DNA from: Reticulitermes speratus | Lineage: Eukaryota > Arthropoda > Insecta > Blattodea > Rhinotermitidae | Length of the DNA stretch: 64,000 nucleotides | Reading direction: 5' to 3' | Assembly: GCA_021186555.1 (NCBI GenBank) | Contig: JAJKFL010000011.1 | Location: forward strand, 6,640,501 to 6,704,500 | Shown: in pieces, positions 43,631-54,769 of the stretch | Numbering within the stretch: the stretch's first letter is position 1 | Layout: each line of letters opens with the position of its first letter | Notes under the pieces: model-generated | The model's database searches: none | What the model saw: only the letters and a program-made list of their open reading frames with translations | Told to the model about the DNA's origin: nothing | Program-made: the position numbers and the translations under genes

Positions 43631-44432
43631 TTTTTTTTTTTTTGTTTAAAAAACTCTTTATTAATGACACATATGATTACATACTATCATACATTATGTG
43701 CAGACATTAGTACTAAAAGACTCCGTTAAGAGTGTGTATTGGCCCTAGGTTTGTCTTGTTCCTCGTTTATTCCCTTGTCGCTCACATTCTTTTGTCTTCT
43801 AGTGTGCAGTGGTGCGGTTATGGAGGTGACATTCGACAGTGCTCTTTAGTAGTCTATAATATCTAAATACCTCCCGCAATATGACGGTCTCATGTGTGAC
43901 GCGTAAATTTTTTTTTCTTGCTCTTCGTAAGAAATCCATGTAGTCCTGTTTGGTAGGTGTCTCGTTGTTGTGAATATATCCTATCATATTGCCTATAAGC
44001 CATGTTACTGCGTTATGCCTCTGTGGTGGGTAAATGTTATAGTCAGGGAGACAGATCCAATCATTTTTTACTTCGTTGTTGAAGTTGTAATAATATGCTA
44101 TTCTCCGTTGGGTCCACTCCCATATTCGTTGCTCGGATGCATTTGTGTATCTATGTAGATAGGTCTTGTTTCTACAGTCTTTGCATTCTCCGTTCGTGAG
44201 CTTGATTTTTTTTAATCTTTCGTTGGTGGGTAGATGTCGTGTACGACCATGTACCATATGGTTCTGGTTCGTTTGGTAGAATCGTTTGTGTATATTGTTC
44301 CATATGGACGTCCACTTGCTTTGTTTAGTGTTTTCTTGTACGGGATGGGTAGTGTCAGCTGATATGAAATCTTGCAGAGTAGAGAGTCTGTAAAACGTTC
44401 TTTTTAAGTTTCATCTTATCTCAGCTTTTTTT
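43631..44432 (-). mobile_element. 5'-truncated LINE inserted in SINE box B
   Basis: The poly(A) side is the T-run 43631-43643 on the plus strand. The coding frame runs from about 44418 to 43799. The insertion point is GGGAT of the SINE C box B (CCACCGGGAT on the left, GGGCATTCGATCC on the right), consistent with target-primed insertion and a very short duplication. Confidence 0.85.
43799..44418 (-). CDS. LINE polyprotein C-terminal region, open frame
   Basis: Open without stops from about 44418, with a Met at 44257 giving 152 codons. Before the Met it reads KRTFYRLSTLQDFISADTTH and KWTSIWNNIHKRFYQ. After it come LPTNERLKKIKLTNGECKDC, RIWEWTQRRIAYYYN, PPQRHNAVTWLIGNMIGYI and YMDFLRRARKKN. The CxxC plus His pattern (CKDC...HRY) and the W-x-W segment are the zinc-knuckle tail that follows the RT domain in R1/Jockey/I-type LINEs. 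The RT domain is lost by 5' truncation, so no enzyme is made. The intact frame implies a recent insertion. Confidence 0.8.
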
Positions 44433-44689
44433 GGGCATTCGATCCCCAGACCGTCCAGCCCGTAGCGAGTCGCTATACCGACTACGCTATCCCGGCCCAC
44501 TTGGGAACGACAGTAACAAATCTAAATTTAAAGCAGAAATAAAGTAAGAGGTGATTGAATTGGTGTCGTTTTGTCTGTCATTCAGCCGAGAAACTTTTGT
44601 CTGTCTGTTTCACACGAATGTGTATAAATAAAAAGAATAAAATTACAAAAAATGTCATTTCCTTAATATTTTCTAAGTTAATAAATCTT

Positions 44690-45110
44690 GGGCTCTCGCA
44701 TTAAGGAGATACATAAGTTTAGGGTGCTGGGAAATATATTTGGACCTGACGGAGAGAAGAAGAAACAGGAGCAAAATTGCATAATGAAGAGCTGCATAAT
44801 TTCTATCCTTCACCAAAAAATTATTCATCTGATGAAATTGAGAAGGGTGTAATGGGAGAAGCAGTTGGCATGATTGGTGAAAAGAGAAATTATAAACGGA
44901 TTTGTCTGGGATAACTAAACGATACAGACCACTGAAAGATCTATGTGTAGATAGAAAAATAAAATTGGAAGAAATTTTAAGAAATAGGATGGGAGGGTAC
45001 TGGACTGGATTTGTTTCAGGATATGGACAATTTTTGGGCTCTTTGTAAACGCGGCAGTGAACCCTGCAGTTATCTAAAATGTGGGGAACATTTGACTAGC
45101 TGAAAAACTA
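44690..45110 (+). mobile_element. RTE-like LINE relic
   Basis: ATATTTGGACCTGACGGAG, TGCATAATGAAGAGCTGCAT, GGGAGAAGCAGTTGGCATGA, GGACTGGATTTGTTTCAGG and GCGGCAGTGAACCCTGCAG follow the family order. Heavily mutated with many stops. Confidence 0.75.
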
Positions 45111-45119
45111 TTAGAATCT

Positions 45120-45690
45120 GAAAATAAATTCTGCTCCATTGAGGGGGTTGTATTTATTTATTTATTTACTATTTATTTATGCAGTTCTTGCTTTAGTTAA
45201 AATTGAGCAACATAGTTCTGATACTCTCTCTGCTTTCAGTCTCAAAAACTCTAGAATTTACCTTGAAGGGGCTCGTCTTTCCTGTTTCTAATCTACTGGA
45301 AAACATCTCTTTCCTATTATAATTTTTATAAAATGTTCCAGCTAATCTGTTATGTTTAAAAAACCAAAACCCAGACATATGTAACAGTGCCACCAACACA
45401 ATAAAATGAATTCCAACAATTACTTGACAAATATTTGTCGAAACCTGCGATCACGTTATCAACACACACGTCAGTTCACCAGCGTTTCCAGTTAAATCAT
45501 GACAAAGCATATCCGTTACTTAATAGTCCGACAGTGCATGCTGTCCAACCTCGGTTCTTTTTCACTAGAAGAATCTGCGGGCAGAATGCTGTCCTGTATT
45601 TAGGCCTATAGTGAGGATTAAATGCTTGGAACCAGTGAGCTGCTTCCTGAATTTCCTCACTTAAGCTCCGTTTTGACTTATCAGACTGGT
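45120..45690. other. Unassigned
   Basis: (TTTA)n lies at 45150-45178. No gene recognised. Confidence 0.35.
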
Positions 45691-45706
45691 AAGAATTCCT
45701 GTTATG

Positions 45707-45967
45707 TTAGAAGTAAAAGTAAAACGTAAAGTTCACCCTATAGATCTACTCTTTCTTTAACCCCGGCGCTAGATGGGGTAGGCTGTCAACGGCACGTCCC
45801 GTCCGTTTTACCCCCGGGGAATAAACACGGTACCCATTGTACTGGAGGAAGAATGGGCCCCAGGGCCGGTCTGGAGGGTGCGGAAAACTTCGGCTCCTCC
45901 GGGATTCGATCCCCGGACTGTCTAACCCGTAGCGAGTCGCTGTACCGACTGAGACATCCCGGCCCAC
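45707..45967 (-). mobile_element. SINE C, near full length
   Basis: The TSD ATTCCTGTTATG at 45695-45706 is matched as ATTCCTTTTATG at 45968-45979. On the minus strand the head reads GCCGGGATGTCTCAGTCGGT with box B GGGGATCGAATCCCGGAGG. The body has ACCGGCCCTGGGGCCCATTC and CCATCTAGCGCCGGGGTTAAA. Best reference copy of family C here. Confidence 0.92.
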
Positions 45968-45984
45968 ATTCCTTTTATGGCACT

Positions 45985-46840
45985 GTGATTAATTACGATA
46001 ACAATCAACTTCTAGATGACAGCGGAACAGAAATTTCTACTTCGTTGTTCTGGTTCACGAAATGTTTTGGAGCGATATTATAAGCATTTGACCCGTAACA
46101 ACCGTCTCAGTTCGGTATTCATGTAGTACCACGCCCCTTTGTAGAAGTGAATGGGTCAGAGGTTAGGGTCTCTGAAAAGCGCTCCAAAGTGTGCCGCCTT
46201 AGTAAAGTGGCTTACATCTACCTTCAGTTACTAAGTATTAATGTGACGTAACGTTAACTTGCTTCAGCGAAAGTTTTTGACACTCAAGATTTGTCAACAA
46301 ACTATGGATGGGAATGCTTATGTAACCAGAAGTGGCTTTGTTTGTTCATGAAAGCAAGAAAGAGATTTAGATATATGAATGAGTAGTAGAGAAGTATACA
46401 TAATTGATAGCACTCTGGTGACGACAATAGTGAATAAGTGGCTCTGTCATAACCAGTGAACTGAAAAAAGATCTGGTAATGGTTGGAATTCCGGTATCAT
46501 ATTTATGCGATTCAGATTTTGACCGGCAGTCTGAAAACCTGCCAGCGACTGGGGTAATTACAGTTCTCTGAAGTAACCACCGGCATTTCTTGAATATGTT
46601 TCTTTAATATATTCGTGATTATTATTTTTGTGTCTTATTTTTCTTACAGTTTATTTGTATTTTTAAACAAATTTTAAAATTAAATTTTTATATATTTTTG
46701 TATTTACCGTTATGGAAATCACATCGAGTAATAAGTATTTTAAAATAAGAACAATTAGTGTTCCCTAAATTTACTAGATCTATTTCCTTAATAATCTTCA
46801 TTCATGTTATATTATTCATACCGTGCACTTTTAGTCGATT
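45985..46840. other. Unassigned
   Basis: No recognisable repeat or gene. Confidence 0.35.
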
Positions 46841-46842
46841 CC

Positions 46843-46969
46843 TCATCTCTTTAACTAACAAATACACATTTTTATTTATTGTACAATACAATTTACAATA
46901 AAACTAGTTTTACTGTAAATTGTATTGTATAATAAATAAAAAAATGTGCATTTGTTGGTTAAAGAGATG
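46843..46969. repeat. 127-bp near-perfect palindrome
   Basis: Left arm CATCTCTTTAACTAACAAAT... and right arm ...ATTTGTTGGTTAAAGAGATG meet at AAAACTAGTTTT with essentially no loop. It is AT-rich, with no hammerhead box. It may be a collapsed foldback element whose core was deleted. Confidence 0.88.
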
Positions 46970-46974
46970 TGTGA

Positions 46975-47680
46975 TCTTCATTCATTTTATTTGTCTTTAG
47001 AATTATTCTTCCACACATAAAAAGTTTTAAACTACTTTATATCAAATAACATTATTGGACTTGAAGAAACAAAATGGAAGACACGGCTGTAATTTGCGTA
47101 GGATAAAAATATTATTTCAAATTATTTCTTATCTTATAAGTAACACTAAAAACGATCAGAATAATAATTTAATAATTCACCTCTACATGTATTGGTCTCG
47201 AAAAAAATTTATTTAACAAAATTTTCACAATCAACAAACTTTATATAATCAAGAGACGAAAATGTCTGTGTCAATGTATTGTTAAATTGTAAAGAAACTA
47301 TGTAAGATAAAATTTGTGAAAAAAAGTGTATTTTCGTCTCTTTCGTTATATTATAGAGTACAGTTAGTAGTACATCTATTCGTGATTCTTAAAACGGTAT
47401 ATAATTACAGACTTTACGTAAAGAAAAAACATGAGAATTAAAATTTCCATACATATCGTCAAAAGAAAAATGTTAGTCTATTGACACAGTTTTTGCAAGG
47501 AATACCGTACCATCTTCATCTACAACCATCGTTTTGCTGTAATGTTTGCTGTCATATTAACTGAACAGGAAACTGTATTATTTAATCAAACATTTTATGA
47601 TGTCCATTTTTATTATAACTTAAGAGTATACTGATATATATATACAATGTCTGTCACGTAACTATAAAAACTATTTTCGA
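46975..47680. other. Unassigned, AT-rich
   Basis: The inverted words GAGACGAAAATG (47273) and ATTTTCGTCTCTTTCG (47330) suggest an eroded foldback. Nothing firmer is visible. Confidence 0.35.
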
Positions 47681-47684
47681 TGGA

Positions 47685-47735
47685 GAAAATTCTCCTGATG
47701 ATGACTTTCAGATTTCGAAACGTGTACAAGTGCTG
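47685..47735 (+). ncRNA. Hammerhead-like motif
   Basis: CTGATGA (47695-47701), T, GA-CTTTCAGATT-TC, GAAAC (47716-47721), GTGT and A. Helix II is only GA/TC. Likely inactive. Confidence 0.45.
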
Positions 47736-47739
47736 TGTT

Positions 47740-48440
47740 AAATTAATACATCTTGAGGTGCATTTATGACTGTTTAAGTGTTAATATATAATGTTGTACT
47801 ATTTCCATAGTTTATGGACTAGCTCCGACTCCGAAACAGCGACGTGTATTCAGGTCTATCAGAAACGAGACAGTTTCCATAAATAACTGCGTTTCGGTGT
47901 ACTGGAAGTTGTCACGTGCCAGAACAAGAAATAAGTCGTTGTATTCGCCGTTCGCCGCGATAACTCTAATGGCATGACACGTTTCCTTGTCTCGTCGCAG
48001 CATACGAGTACGTCTCACGACTTGGCCTATTGTCCGAGTTGCTGTGTGTGCACTGTCTTATAGGCTTATCATCTCGCGTGCTGTAAGAATTCGATATAAC
48101 AAGATCGAGTTTCTGAATAGTCCGGTGGGGTGGGGATATGTCTTGAAGGTGTGTAACTACCTCGTGATTGTTATCGTTCAATTTTACTACAATACTTACG
48201 CCATTAGCAGTTATGTAATTTAGTACTGTGTGTCGACTGCCAAGTTTCAGCTACGTTCCCCTTCTTCTCGGATGTGATGCTGCGTAACCGGGCAATTATT
48301 ACCCGACCTTTCGAGACGATATATTGTGCTCGAAACGCCGGGAACCAATTATCCAGTGACGCAGCATAACATCCCAGAAGAATGGAGACCTCAACTACGC
48401 CGCTGGGAAAGCATAAAAACTCTCAAGTTTTAACCAAGTC
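47740..48440. other. Mostly unassigned; foldback relic at 48240-48415
   Basis: CTGCGTAACCGGGCAATTA and CTCGAAACGCCGGGAACC, plus GACGCAGCATAACATCCCAG with AGACCTCAACTACGCCGCTG, match the outer parts of the family at 9665 and 51020. The CTGANGA box is lost. 47740-48240 is unassigned. Confidence 0.4.
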
Positions 48441-48446
48441 AAATTC

Positions 48447-48790
48447 ATTCATTCATTCATTCATTCATTCATTCATTCGGTAGTCTTGTCTTAGGACAGG
48501 TTCATAGCCTCTTCCAAAGCGAGTTCTACCACAGAGTGCGATCTGGTGCTTCCTCTTTAAATTTCCAGTATCTTCTCTTTTCCTTAAGGTCATCCAGTAG
48601 CTGCTTACGTCTTCTTCCTCGTCTTCCTGTCATTTCTGTCCTTCCTTCTATCTTTCCTTCAATAACATGTTTCAGAAGGCAGTTCCTACTCAAGATATGA
48701 CCAATCCAGTTAGCCTTCCTTCTTTTTATTCTTTGCAGGGTATTCTCACACGATCGGTCCAACTGATCTTCTCCATTCTTCTCCTGCACT
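48447..48790 (-). mobile_element. LINE 3' end with (GAATGAAT)n tail
   Basis: (TCAT)n at 48447-48479 is the tail. The minus-strand frame 48789-48526 gives RIKRRKANWIGHILSRNCLL, KHVIEGKIEGRTEMTGRRGR and RRKQLLDDLKEKRRYWKFKE. Same family as 31345, better preserved. The 5' end is truncated. Confidence 0.9.
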
Positions 48791-48799
48791 ACTTTTCAA

Positions 48800-49590
48800 A
48801 GCTTTGCAAGTCAAATATTTACCCAAATGAATTGAAAGTCATAATTTTAGTTAAATATCATTATGTAAGTTTCGATGTAAAGATCGCTATTCGGGGGATG
48901 ATTGTGGCCTGCTTAATTGTACAGTTCCGCCCTGTGTCTAGGAGTACCCCTATAAATAAAGCCTTGATAACCTCGGGATATCGACCGCTTGCCAGAGATT
49001 TGGGACAACTAATTAGAATGTCACTCGTGTTTATTTATTTATTTTTGATGGATTCTTTGCACATTTAACATTTTATCAAATAGGCCCATATTTTAAAATA
49101 CGGCAATTGTGTCCATAATTTTACTAGAATGCCTACAAATTTACCTTGTCTGATTTTATATCCGTTTTCAGCATGTAGTTAGCCTTACGTATCTTATCCC
49201 CTCCCTGCTGAAGCAACTTTTCTAATCAAGGAATTAGAAGGTTATAAAGCAAAGTACAGTAATTTATTCGTGACCCTGATATATTGTCTTAGCAGTAATG
49301 TAATAATGAATCATGTCTGGCTCCGAGCTTCACACCGGAAACACCCATTATACTGCCGGCCTCCTCGGTGAATGAAGGGACACTGACTGTTGCAAGGCGC
49401 CAGTTATAATCTCTCTTAAGGCCAGAGAGTACCGTTTGCTGTAGCACGTCGTGTTAGAGATGCCGTTCATATGTCACTGTAAACTGCTGTCTTGACTTTA
49501 GTGTTTGCATCGTGTGTTACAGTTTTACATCAAACACGTAAACATAGGCCTAACAACCACCTTAACACAGCCCCATTATGTAATTCGTTA
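48800..49590. other. Unassigned
   Basis: No recognisable repeat or gene. Confidence 0.35.
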
Positions 49591-49593
49591 AGT

Positions 49594-50325
49594 AGGTTGG
49601 TAGGTAGGTAGGTAGGTAGGGAGGGAGGGAGGGAGGGAGGGAGGGAGAGGTAGAACTTAGACAGGTAGATAAATAGATAGGTAGGTAGATAGTCATACAG
49701 ATAAATTGATTGATTGGTAGGTAGGTAGGTAGGTAGGTAGGGAGATAGATAGATAGACAGATATATATATAGCTAAATAGGTAGATAGATAGGTAGATAG
49801 ATAGATTATAGGTAGGTAGATAGATAAATAGGTAGGTAGATAGGTAGATATATAGGTAGGTAGTTGGTGGTAGGTAGGTAGGGAGGGAGGGAGGGAAGAA
49901 GGCAGGGAGGGAGGTAGAAACTCAGACATATACATAAATAGATAGGTGGGTAAGTAGATAATTATACAGATAAATTGATTGATTGAGTGGTTGGTAGGTA
50001 GGTAGGTAGGTAGGTAGGTAGGTAAGTAAGTAGGTAGGTAGGTAGGTAGGTAGGGAGATAGATAGATATATAGATAGGCAGAAAGATAGATAGATGATAG
50101 GTAGATAGATAGATAGATAGATAGGTAGATAGGCAGATAGATAGATAGATAGATAGATAGAATAGATGATAGATAGATAGATAGATAGATAGATGATAGG
50201 TAGATAGATAGATAGATGGATAGATAGGTAGGTAGATAGATATGCAGATAGATAGATAGATAGATAGATAGGTAGATAGATTAGATTAGATTAGATTAGA
50301 TGGATGGATGGACAGACAGGTGGTT
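49594..50325. repeat. (TAGG/TAGA/GAGG)n tetranucleotide tract
   Basis: About 730 bp made almost wholly of TAGG, TAGA, GAGG and ATAG tetramers, with GATTGATTGG islands repeated at about 49706 and 49978. This indicates a 270-bp higher-order duplication (GGTAGG...GAGGGAGG...AATTGATTGATTG). It ends in (ATTAG)n. The open frame across it is a low-complexity artefact. Confidence 0.97.
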
Positions 50326-50329
50326 GTGA

Positions 50330-51015
50330 ATTATGTTACACACACGTGACATGTTCCAACTTACCGCGACATCATCACATGATCTGCTTTAACAAAATAC
50401 TTTGTGTGTTGATTTTCATTGCTAGATCTTAGTACTGTTGATTAACGGGTCTTAACAGTCCTTCAAATACAAAACGTTTTCTTAGTTTTCACTTGTTTTG
50501 TTGTTGCAAACCAGCTGGTTCATTTAACAGTGGTTCCTTATTTAAATGAAAATAATTTCAAGGTATATTTGACTCTTATTTTCCGTGAACATAGAAGCAA
50601 TAATTGCAGCACTTACACTTGCCTCCCTCTCATAAAAAGGGTGAGATATTAAAGACGTAATGAACTTAATGTGTTTAAAATTTTTTTCAGATTTCTCAAT
50701 AGTTTAGTCAGATACAGAATATGGACTAAGATATAACGTACGTATACCATTAATGCGACTTTGAACATTTGGGAAATGACACTTCCACTTAGTCGTTTTG
50801 CACTTACGTGTGTTCCTATTTTATCTCCCACCTGTATTTCGAAATTTGTTGCTGTGTACTTGTCTTTCGGTCTTCATGTGTATTCTTCTTTTTGGATGTA
50901 CCTCTTTGTCTTTTTAATAGGATAAAAACCCTTTAAAAACACGGTTTTAATGTGGGAGGGTCCTATTGCATTGTATTACTCACACAACTAAGTAAATATT
51001 ATATCAGAAAATAAA
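50330..51015. other. Unassigned
   Basis: No recognisable repeat or gene. Confidence 0.35.
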
Positions 51016-51019
51016 TATG

Positions 51020-51390
51020 TAAGAAGAGATCCTTGTTGTTGTAGACTCTTTCGCGGCGTAGGTTTTTGTTTAGTTACTGACGTTTAGGAACAACCTATCT
51101 GTCCCATCCTAAAGTTTCAAGCAGTCTGGCATCTTCCCTTCCCTTTTTCATTTTTTTTCCTCCACGTCGTTGGTGGCAACTTCACGCTCCAGAAACCTAA
51201 CACAACCGCCCTCTATATAATAAGGTATCCACCTGTCGCCGGCATTCTTATTCGATTTCTTGGCCGTTGAAGATGGGTCCGATAGGTCATCCCGAAACGT
51301 CGGTAACAAACTGACAACATACACCTCGTAACATCCCAGAAGACGAAGGCCTCAACATCACCGCTGCAGAAATCCCAAGATTTCCTCCAG
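51020..51390. mobile_element. Foldback element, GACGTTTCGGG family
   Basis: The left end (51060-51120) has GTTACTGACGTTTAGGAAC and AACCTATCTGTCCCATCC. The right end (51263-51306) has GTTGAAGATGGGTCCGATAG, TCCCGAAACGTCGGTAACAA. They are inverted copies about 370 bp apart. The hammerhead core reads TTGAAGA instead of CTGANGA. The interior has no coding sequence. Confidence 0.6.
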
Positions 51391-51429
51391 TCGTCTCTTC
51401 TTTTATACTTTTTAAATATTTTAAAAAGA

Positions 51430-51536
51430 ATCACAAATTTAAAAAACCAAAAAATGCACTGTATTTCACATGTATAGCTAGGGGCATGGACTATACACTT
51501 GAAATACAGTGCATTTGTTGTTGTTTAATTTGTGAT
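51430..51536. repeat. 107-bp imperfect hairpin
   Basis: The outer ATCACAAATT/AATTTGTGAT and inner AAATGCACTGTATTTCA/TGAAATACAGTGCATTT, TGTATAG/CTATACA pair around a loop of about 12 nt. Shape and length would suit a precursor hairpin RNA or a small MITE. Confidence 0.75.
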
Positions 51537-51539
51537 TTG

Positions 51540-52690
51540 ACATCAGAATGCACGGAGGATATAATGTGGAATTTTAAAAAGAGTTACTCTGAAATATAGA
51601 GTAAACTTTTGATACTATCTCTAAAGAAAATTGATAGCTGGTTAAGCTGTGGATATAAAACGATTTGTCTGTAGATGTGGTGAGTTAATATGCCTAAGGT
51701 CGGCATAAATAAACGGGAGCTATTACCTTAATAGCTGTCTACTCTACTCAAAGGTAAACATTTTCTTCTACTTACAATCTTCTTAGTATTCGTACTTCAA
51801 ATGACTTAATTATCTCTCATTAGTGGTCCATTAAGCAAATCTCTATGCAAATTGTTACATTTAAACAGTTTTCCACATCATTATCCAATCCCGCGACGTT
51901 ATATACTGTGTCATCGTACCCAGCACCTGCCGAAGCGCCCTCATTTCTTCCGTCTGTGCAAGTGGCGCCGAGAGAATGGGTGTGGTCATCTGCCGTAATA
52001 TTGTATTCTGCACAGCAACACTGGATGTTGTAGGCTATGGGAGTTAACTTTAAATGGTCTGGGCAGGGTCACTGTACATTCATTCAAGAATTGCTTTACT
52101 GTCAGTTCTAAAACGAAGAAGTAAAGGCTTTAGTGTGTTACACTGGTAGTAACACAGGAATGAATCAGCGATCATCAGTTGCTCCAAGGATAGTCAGTTA
52201 TATGGGCACCAGTCTGTAGTTTAAAAGAATAAATGCAAGGCTAATGGGATTTTGGCCTTAACACCGTTAGTTGCGGGCAGTCCTCGAAATAGTATGTTGA
52301 AATTTCTGTGTTTCGTTTTGTGTACATCGTTTTAAGAAACTATCAGCTCGCATGTTCTACAGAAAGGGAAAAAGAATACATTATACACTTGAGATACTTA
52401 GTAGAGAATTTGTTTTGAATTATCGGTAATTAATCTGATGCTCAAGAAATTTTCTGATTGTTTTTTTCCTTGCTGTTATGAGATCATATAGCGTCGAATT
52501 TTAGGATAATAGTGCGTAGTGAAATGTATAACACCTTTACGGACGTGCTGTTGACCTAATTTGAAGTCCTATCTTGTCAGTTGCCTGTAAATAAAAAAAA
52601 TGAAACAACGAAAGCCACAGTCACTGATTTTGTAGCTGTGACAGATGGGAAATTACCATTCAGAGAGAAGATGTACGCTGCTTCTGTCTT
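51540..52690. other. Unassigned
   Basis: No recognisable repeat or gene. Confidence 0.35.
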
Positions 52691-52693
52691 CGT

Positions 52694-52800
52694 ATGACTC
52701 ACTGATGATGGCTGAAATAGTCAGCCGAAACATGTAGGAGTGTAAAAGATTGTTGTGCAGTAGTTGGTAGTCTAGTAAAAACTTACGTATCTAAAACAAC
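52694..52800 (+). mobile_element. Solo hammerhead-like end (20127 family)
   Basis: CTGATGA (52702-52708), extra T, a perfect 6-bp helix II GGCTGA-AATAG-TCAGCC, GAAAC, ATGT, A, then GGAGTG. Helix I pairs CTCA with GAGT-type bases after one mismatch. The downstream TTGTGCAGTAGTTGGTA and AAAAACTTA are shared with the right end at 20350-20390. No inverted partner was found. Confidence 0.68.
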
Positions 52801-52852
52801 TGCAAGGAACATGTAAAATATAATTATATAATATAATATTATATATATAATT

Positions 52853-53115
52853 TTTTTTTGTATGGCTCGACAGCCTTATATGGGCCTGGGCCTCCTCGTT
52901 TCGTTGAGGTTTCATGGTCACACATTTTAGACACACCACAGTCGGTAGGATTCCTCTGGACGAGGGACCAGCTCGTCACAGAGACCTCTACCTGACAACA
53001 CACAACACTCACAAGCAACAGACATCCATGCCCCCGGTGGGATTCGAACCCACGGTCCTAGTAAGCGAGCGGCCGAAAACCCACGCCTTAAACCGCACGG
53101 TCACTGGGATCGGCA
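52853..53115 (-). mobile_element. SINE B
   Basis: The TSD ATATATAATT is at 52843-52852 and 53116-53125. Body and head as at 10002, with box B GGGATTCGAACCCACGGTC reversed. Nearly full length. Confidence 0.93.
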
Positions 53116-53171
53116 ATATATAATTATATTATATAATATACTTACATAATATATTTTACAGGCTTGAGAGT

Positions 53172-53580
53172 TGATCTCGGGCCCTCGTACTGCCGCTAAG
53201 ACCAGGCTGCTGTCCTTTAATAGGACGCAATCGAGGGTAGTTATTGGCCTTCTTACCGGACATAACACCTTCAGAAGACACCTTCACATTATGGGACTGA
53301 GAGACAGTGCCTTGTGTAGGAAATGCGGAGCAGAGGAGGAGACCTCAGCTGATGTCTTGTGTGAGTGTGAAGTCTTGGCGACACACTCACACACTTATCT
53401 GGGTTCCTTCTGCTTGGACCCTGAGGATGTCAGAGAACTAAATCTGGGGGCGATCTGGAACTTTATTAAAGGGACAGAGCTCTCATGACATGGACTTCAG
53501 TTAAGGGGCACAAAGGGCCTCTTAAAGCCCTACGTGCATCGGGACCGCAAGGGCTCGACCCTTTATTTACTCATTACTCA
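53172..53580 (+). mobile_element. LINE 3' end, zinc-knuckle tail family
   Basis: The open frame to 53488 encodes LLSFNRTQSRVVIGLLTGHN, LHIMGLRDSALCRKCGAEEE and TSADVLCECEVLATHSHTYL, then DPEDVRELNLGAIWNFIKGT and stop. The CxxC...CxC pattern with the GLLTGHN lead is the region after RNase H or RT in I/Jockey-type LINEs. The 3' UTR has CTACGTGCATCGGGACCGCA as in 27350. Truncated 5', so inactive. Confidence 0.88.
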
Positions 53581-53584
53581 AGCC

Positions 53585-54465
53585 GATGTTTTGTTATTGT
53601 TGTCAAATAATTTGGCCTTTGTAAACCCTGGCGCTGTTTATTTAACTTCACATACTTATAGTCTGTTTATCCAAAGATTTGCTATTTCAATAGCAAGTTC
53701 TCCATATTTATTGCTACTAAAATTTAAGAAACTTTTAATTAGGGTACATATTCTTTTTCCGAATGGATAATAAAATGGGCGTCTTATTGTTGCTTCTTCT
53801 TGCTCACAAATTAATCATGTCTTCCTCCTTCTATACTTATAAAGATTGTTTTAACAAGGTTATGAATGGATGTACAACGCAAAGAAGAACAATGTTATAA
53901 TGTACCTTCATAAACAGTTGTGTGCCTGTGTTATGCTACAGCAAGATGCCAGTCTGTCTAACATATACTAAAATAATAGCCATTTATCTTCACTTCTATC
54001 TCACGTACGTACGCACTTTGAGCTGGGGTCTGTGCAACAGAATAGACTTACTTAACAATAATCGTCAAAAAAACAGAAATCACTGGGGATAGGATGTTTC
54101 ATTATGTACGGCCACCGTGACGTTGCAAGTGTAGACCCATACATAAAGAAGACACCTTGCTTCTTCAAGAGAAGGGAGGAGGAATCTTACACAGCGGGAT
54201 AAAACAAAAGACAAAGTGAAATTACACAAGTGGAGGTAGCTTCGAGTGCTGTCTGTTAAGGGATACACGCTCTCATCTGTCCAATTAAAACACTAGATGT
54301 CGTAACGATCTGTCTCCCATTACAGCCGTCATCACACGTACACAAATACCTTCTCTGTTTTTGTGCCAGTAGAATGACTGTGACACAGCGGTTACAAAAC
54401 ATTCACTTTGAAGTTTAAGGGAATTCCGTCACGCAAATTTGCAGGAATGCCCGTTATTTATTTAT
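53585..54465. other. Unassigned
   Basis: No recognisable repeat or gene. Confidence 0.35.
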
Positions 54466-54471
54466 TTATTT

Positions 54472-54769
54472 GGGGTACGCGGTGGCGCAGTTGGTTGAGG
54501 TACTACGCTACAAGCAGGAAGGTTGCTGGTTCGATTCCCGATGGTGTCATTGGAATTTTTCATTGACATAATCCTTTCGGTCGCACTATGGCCCTGGGGG
54601 TCGACTCAGCCCCTAACAGAAATGAGTAACAGGAGTATTTCCTGGGGGGTAAAGGCGGCCGGTGCGTAGGGCTGACAACCTTACCACCTTCAGGTGCCGA
54701 TTGTCTAGAAACCTGGGAGCCTCAATCTCCTGGAACCCTAAGAACCTGTCCAGGCCTGTAACGGGATTG
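54472..54769 (+). mobile_element. SINE A, full length
   Basis: (TTTA)n flanks suggest the TSD TTTATTTATTTAT. Head GGTACGCGGTGGCGCAGTTG with GAGGTACTACGC (box A region) and box B GGTTCGATTCCCG, then the family body to GGCCTGTAACGGGATTGC. Best reference copy of family A here. Confidence 0.93.

Larger units (their letters stand above)
43404..44500 (-). mobile_element. SINE C split by a LINE
   Basis: The 16-bp TSD TTGGGAACGACAGTAA is at 43388-43403 and 44501-44516. The body and tail (43404-43630) and the tRNA head with box B CATTCGATCCCCAGAC and CCGTAGCGAGTCGCTATACC (44433-44500) are separated by the LINE at 43631. Total SINE length without the LINE is about 295 bp. Confidence 0.93.

Noticed and set aside
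47270..47345. A further hammerhead foldback
   Set aside because: Only a 12-16 bp inverted word is shared and neither box is present.
49693..49935. Protein rich in Leu-Pro-Thr-Tyr repeats
   Set aside because: A direct product of the TAGG/GAGG tetranucleotide tract, open only because the simple repeat lacks stops in that frame.
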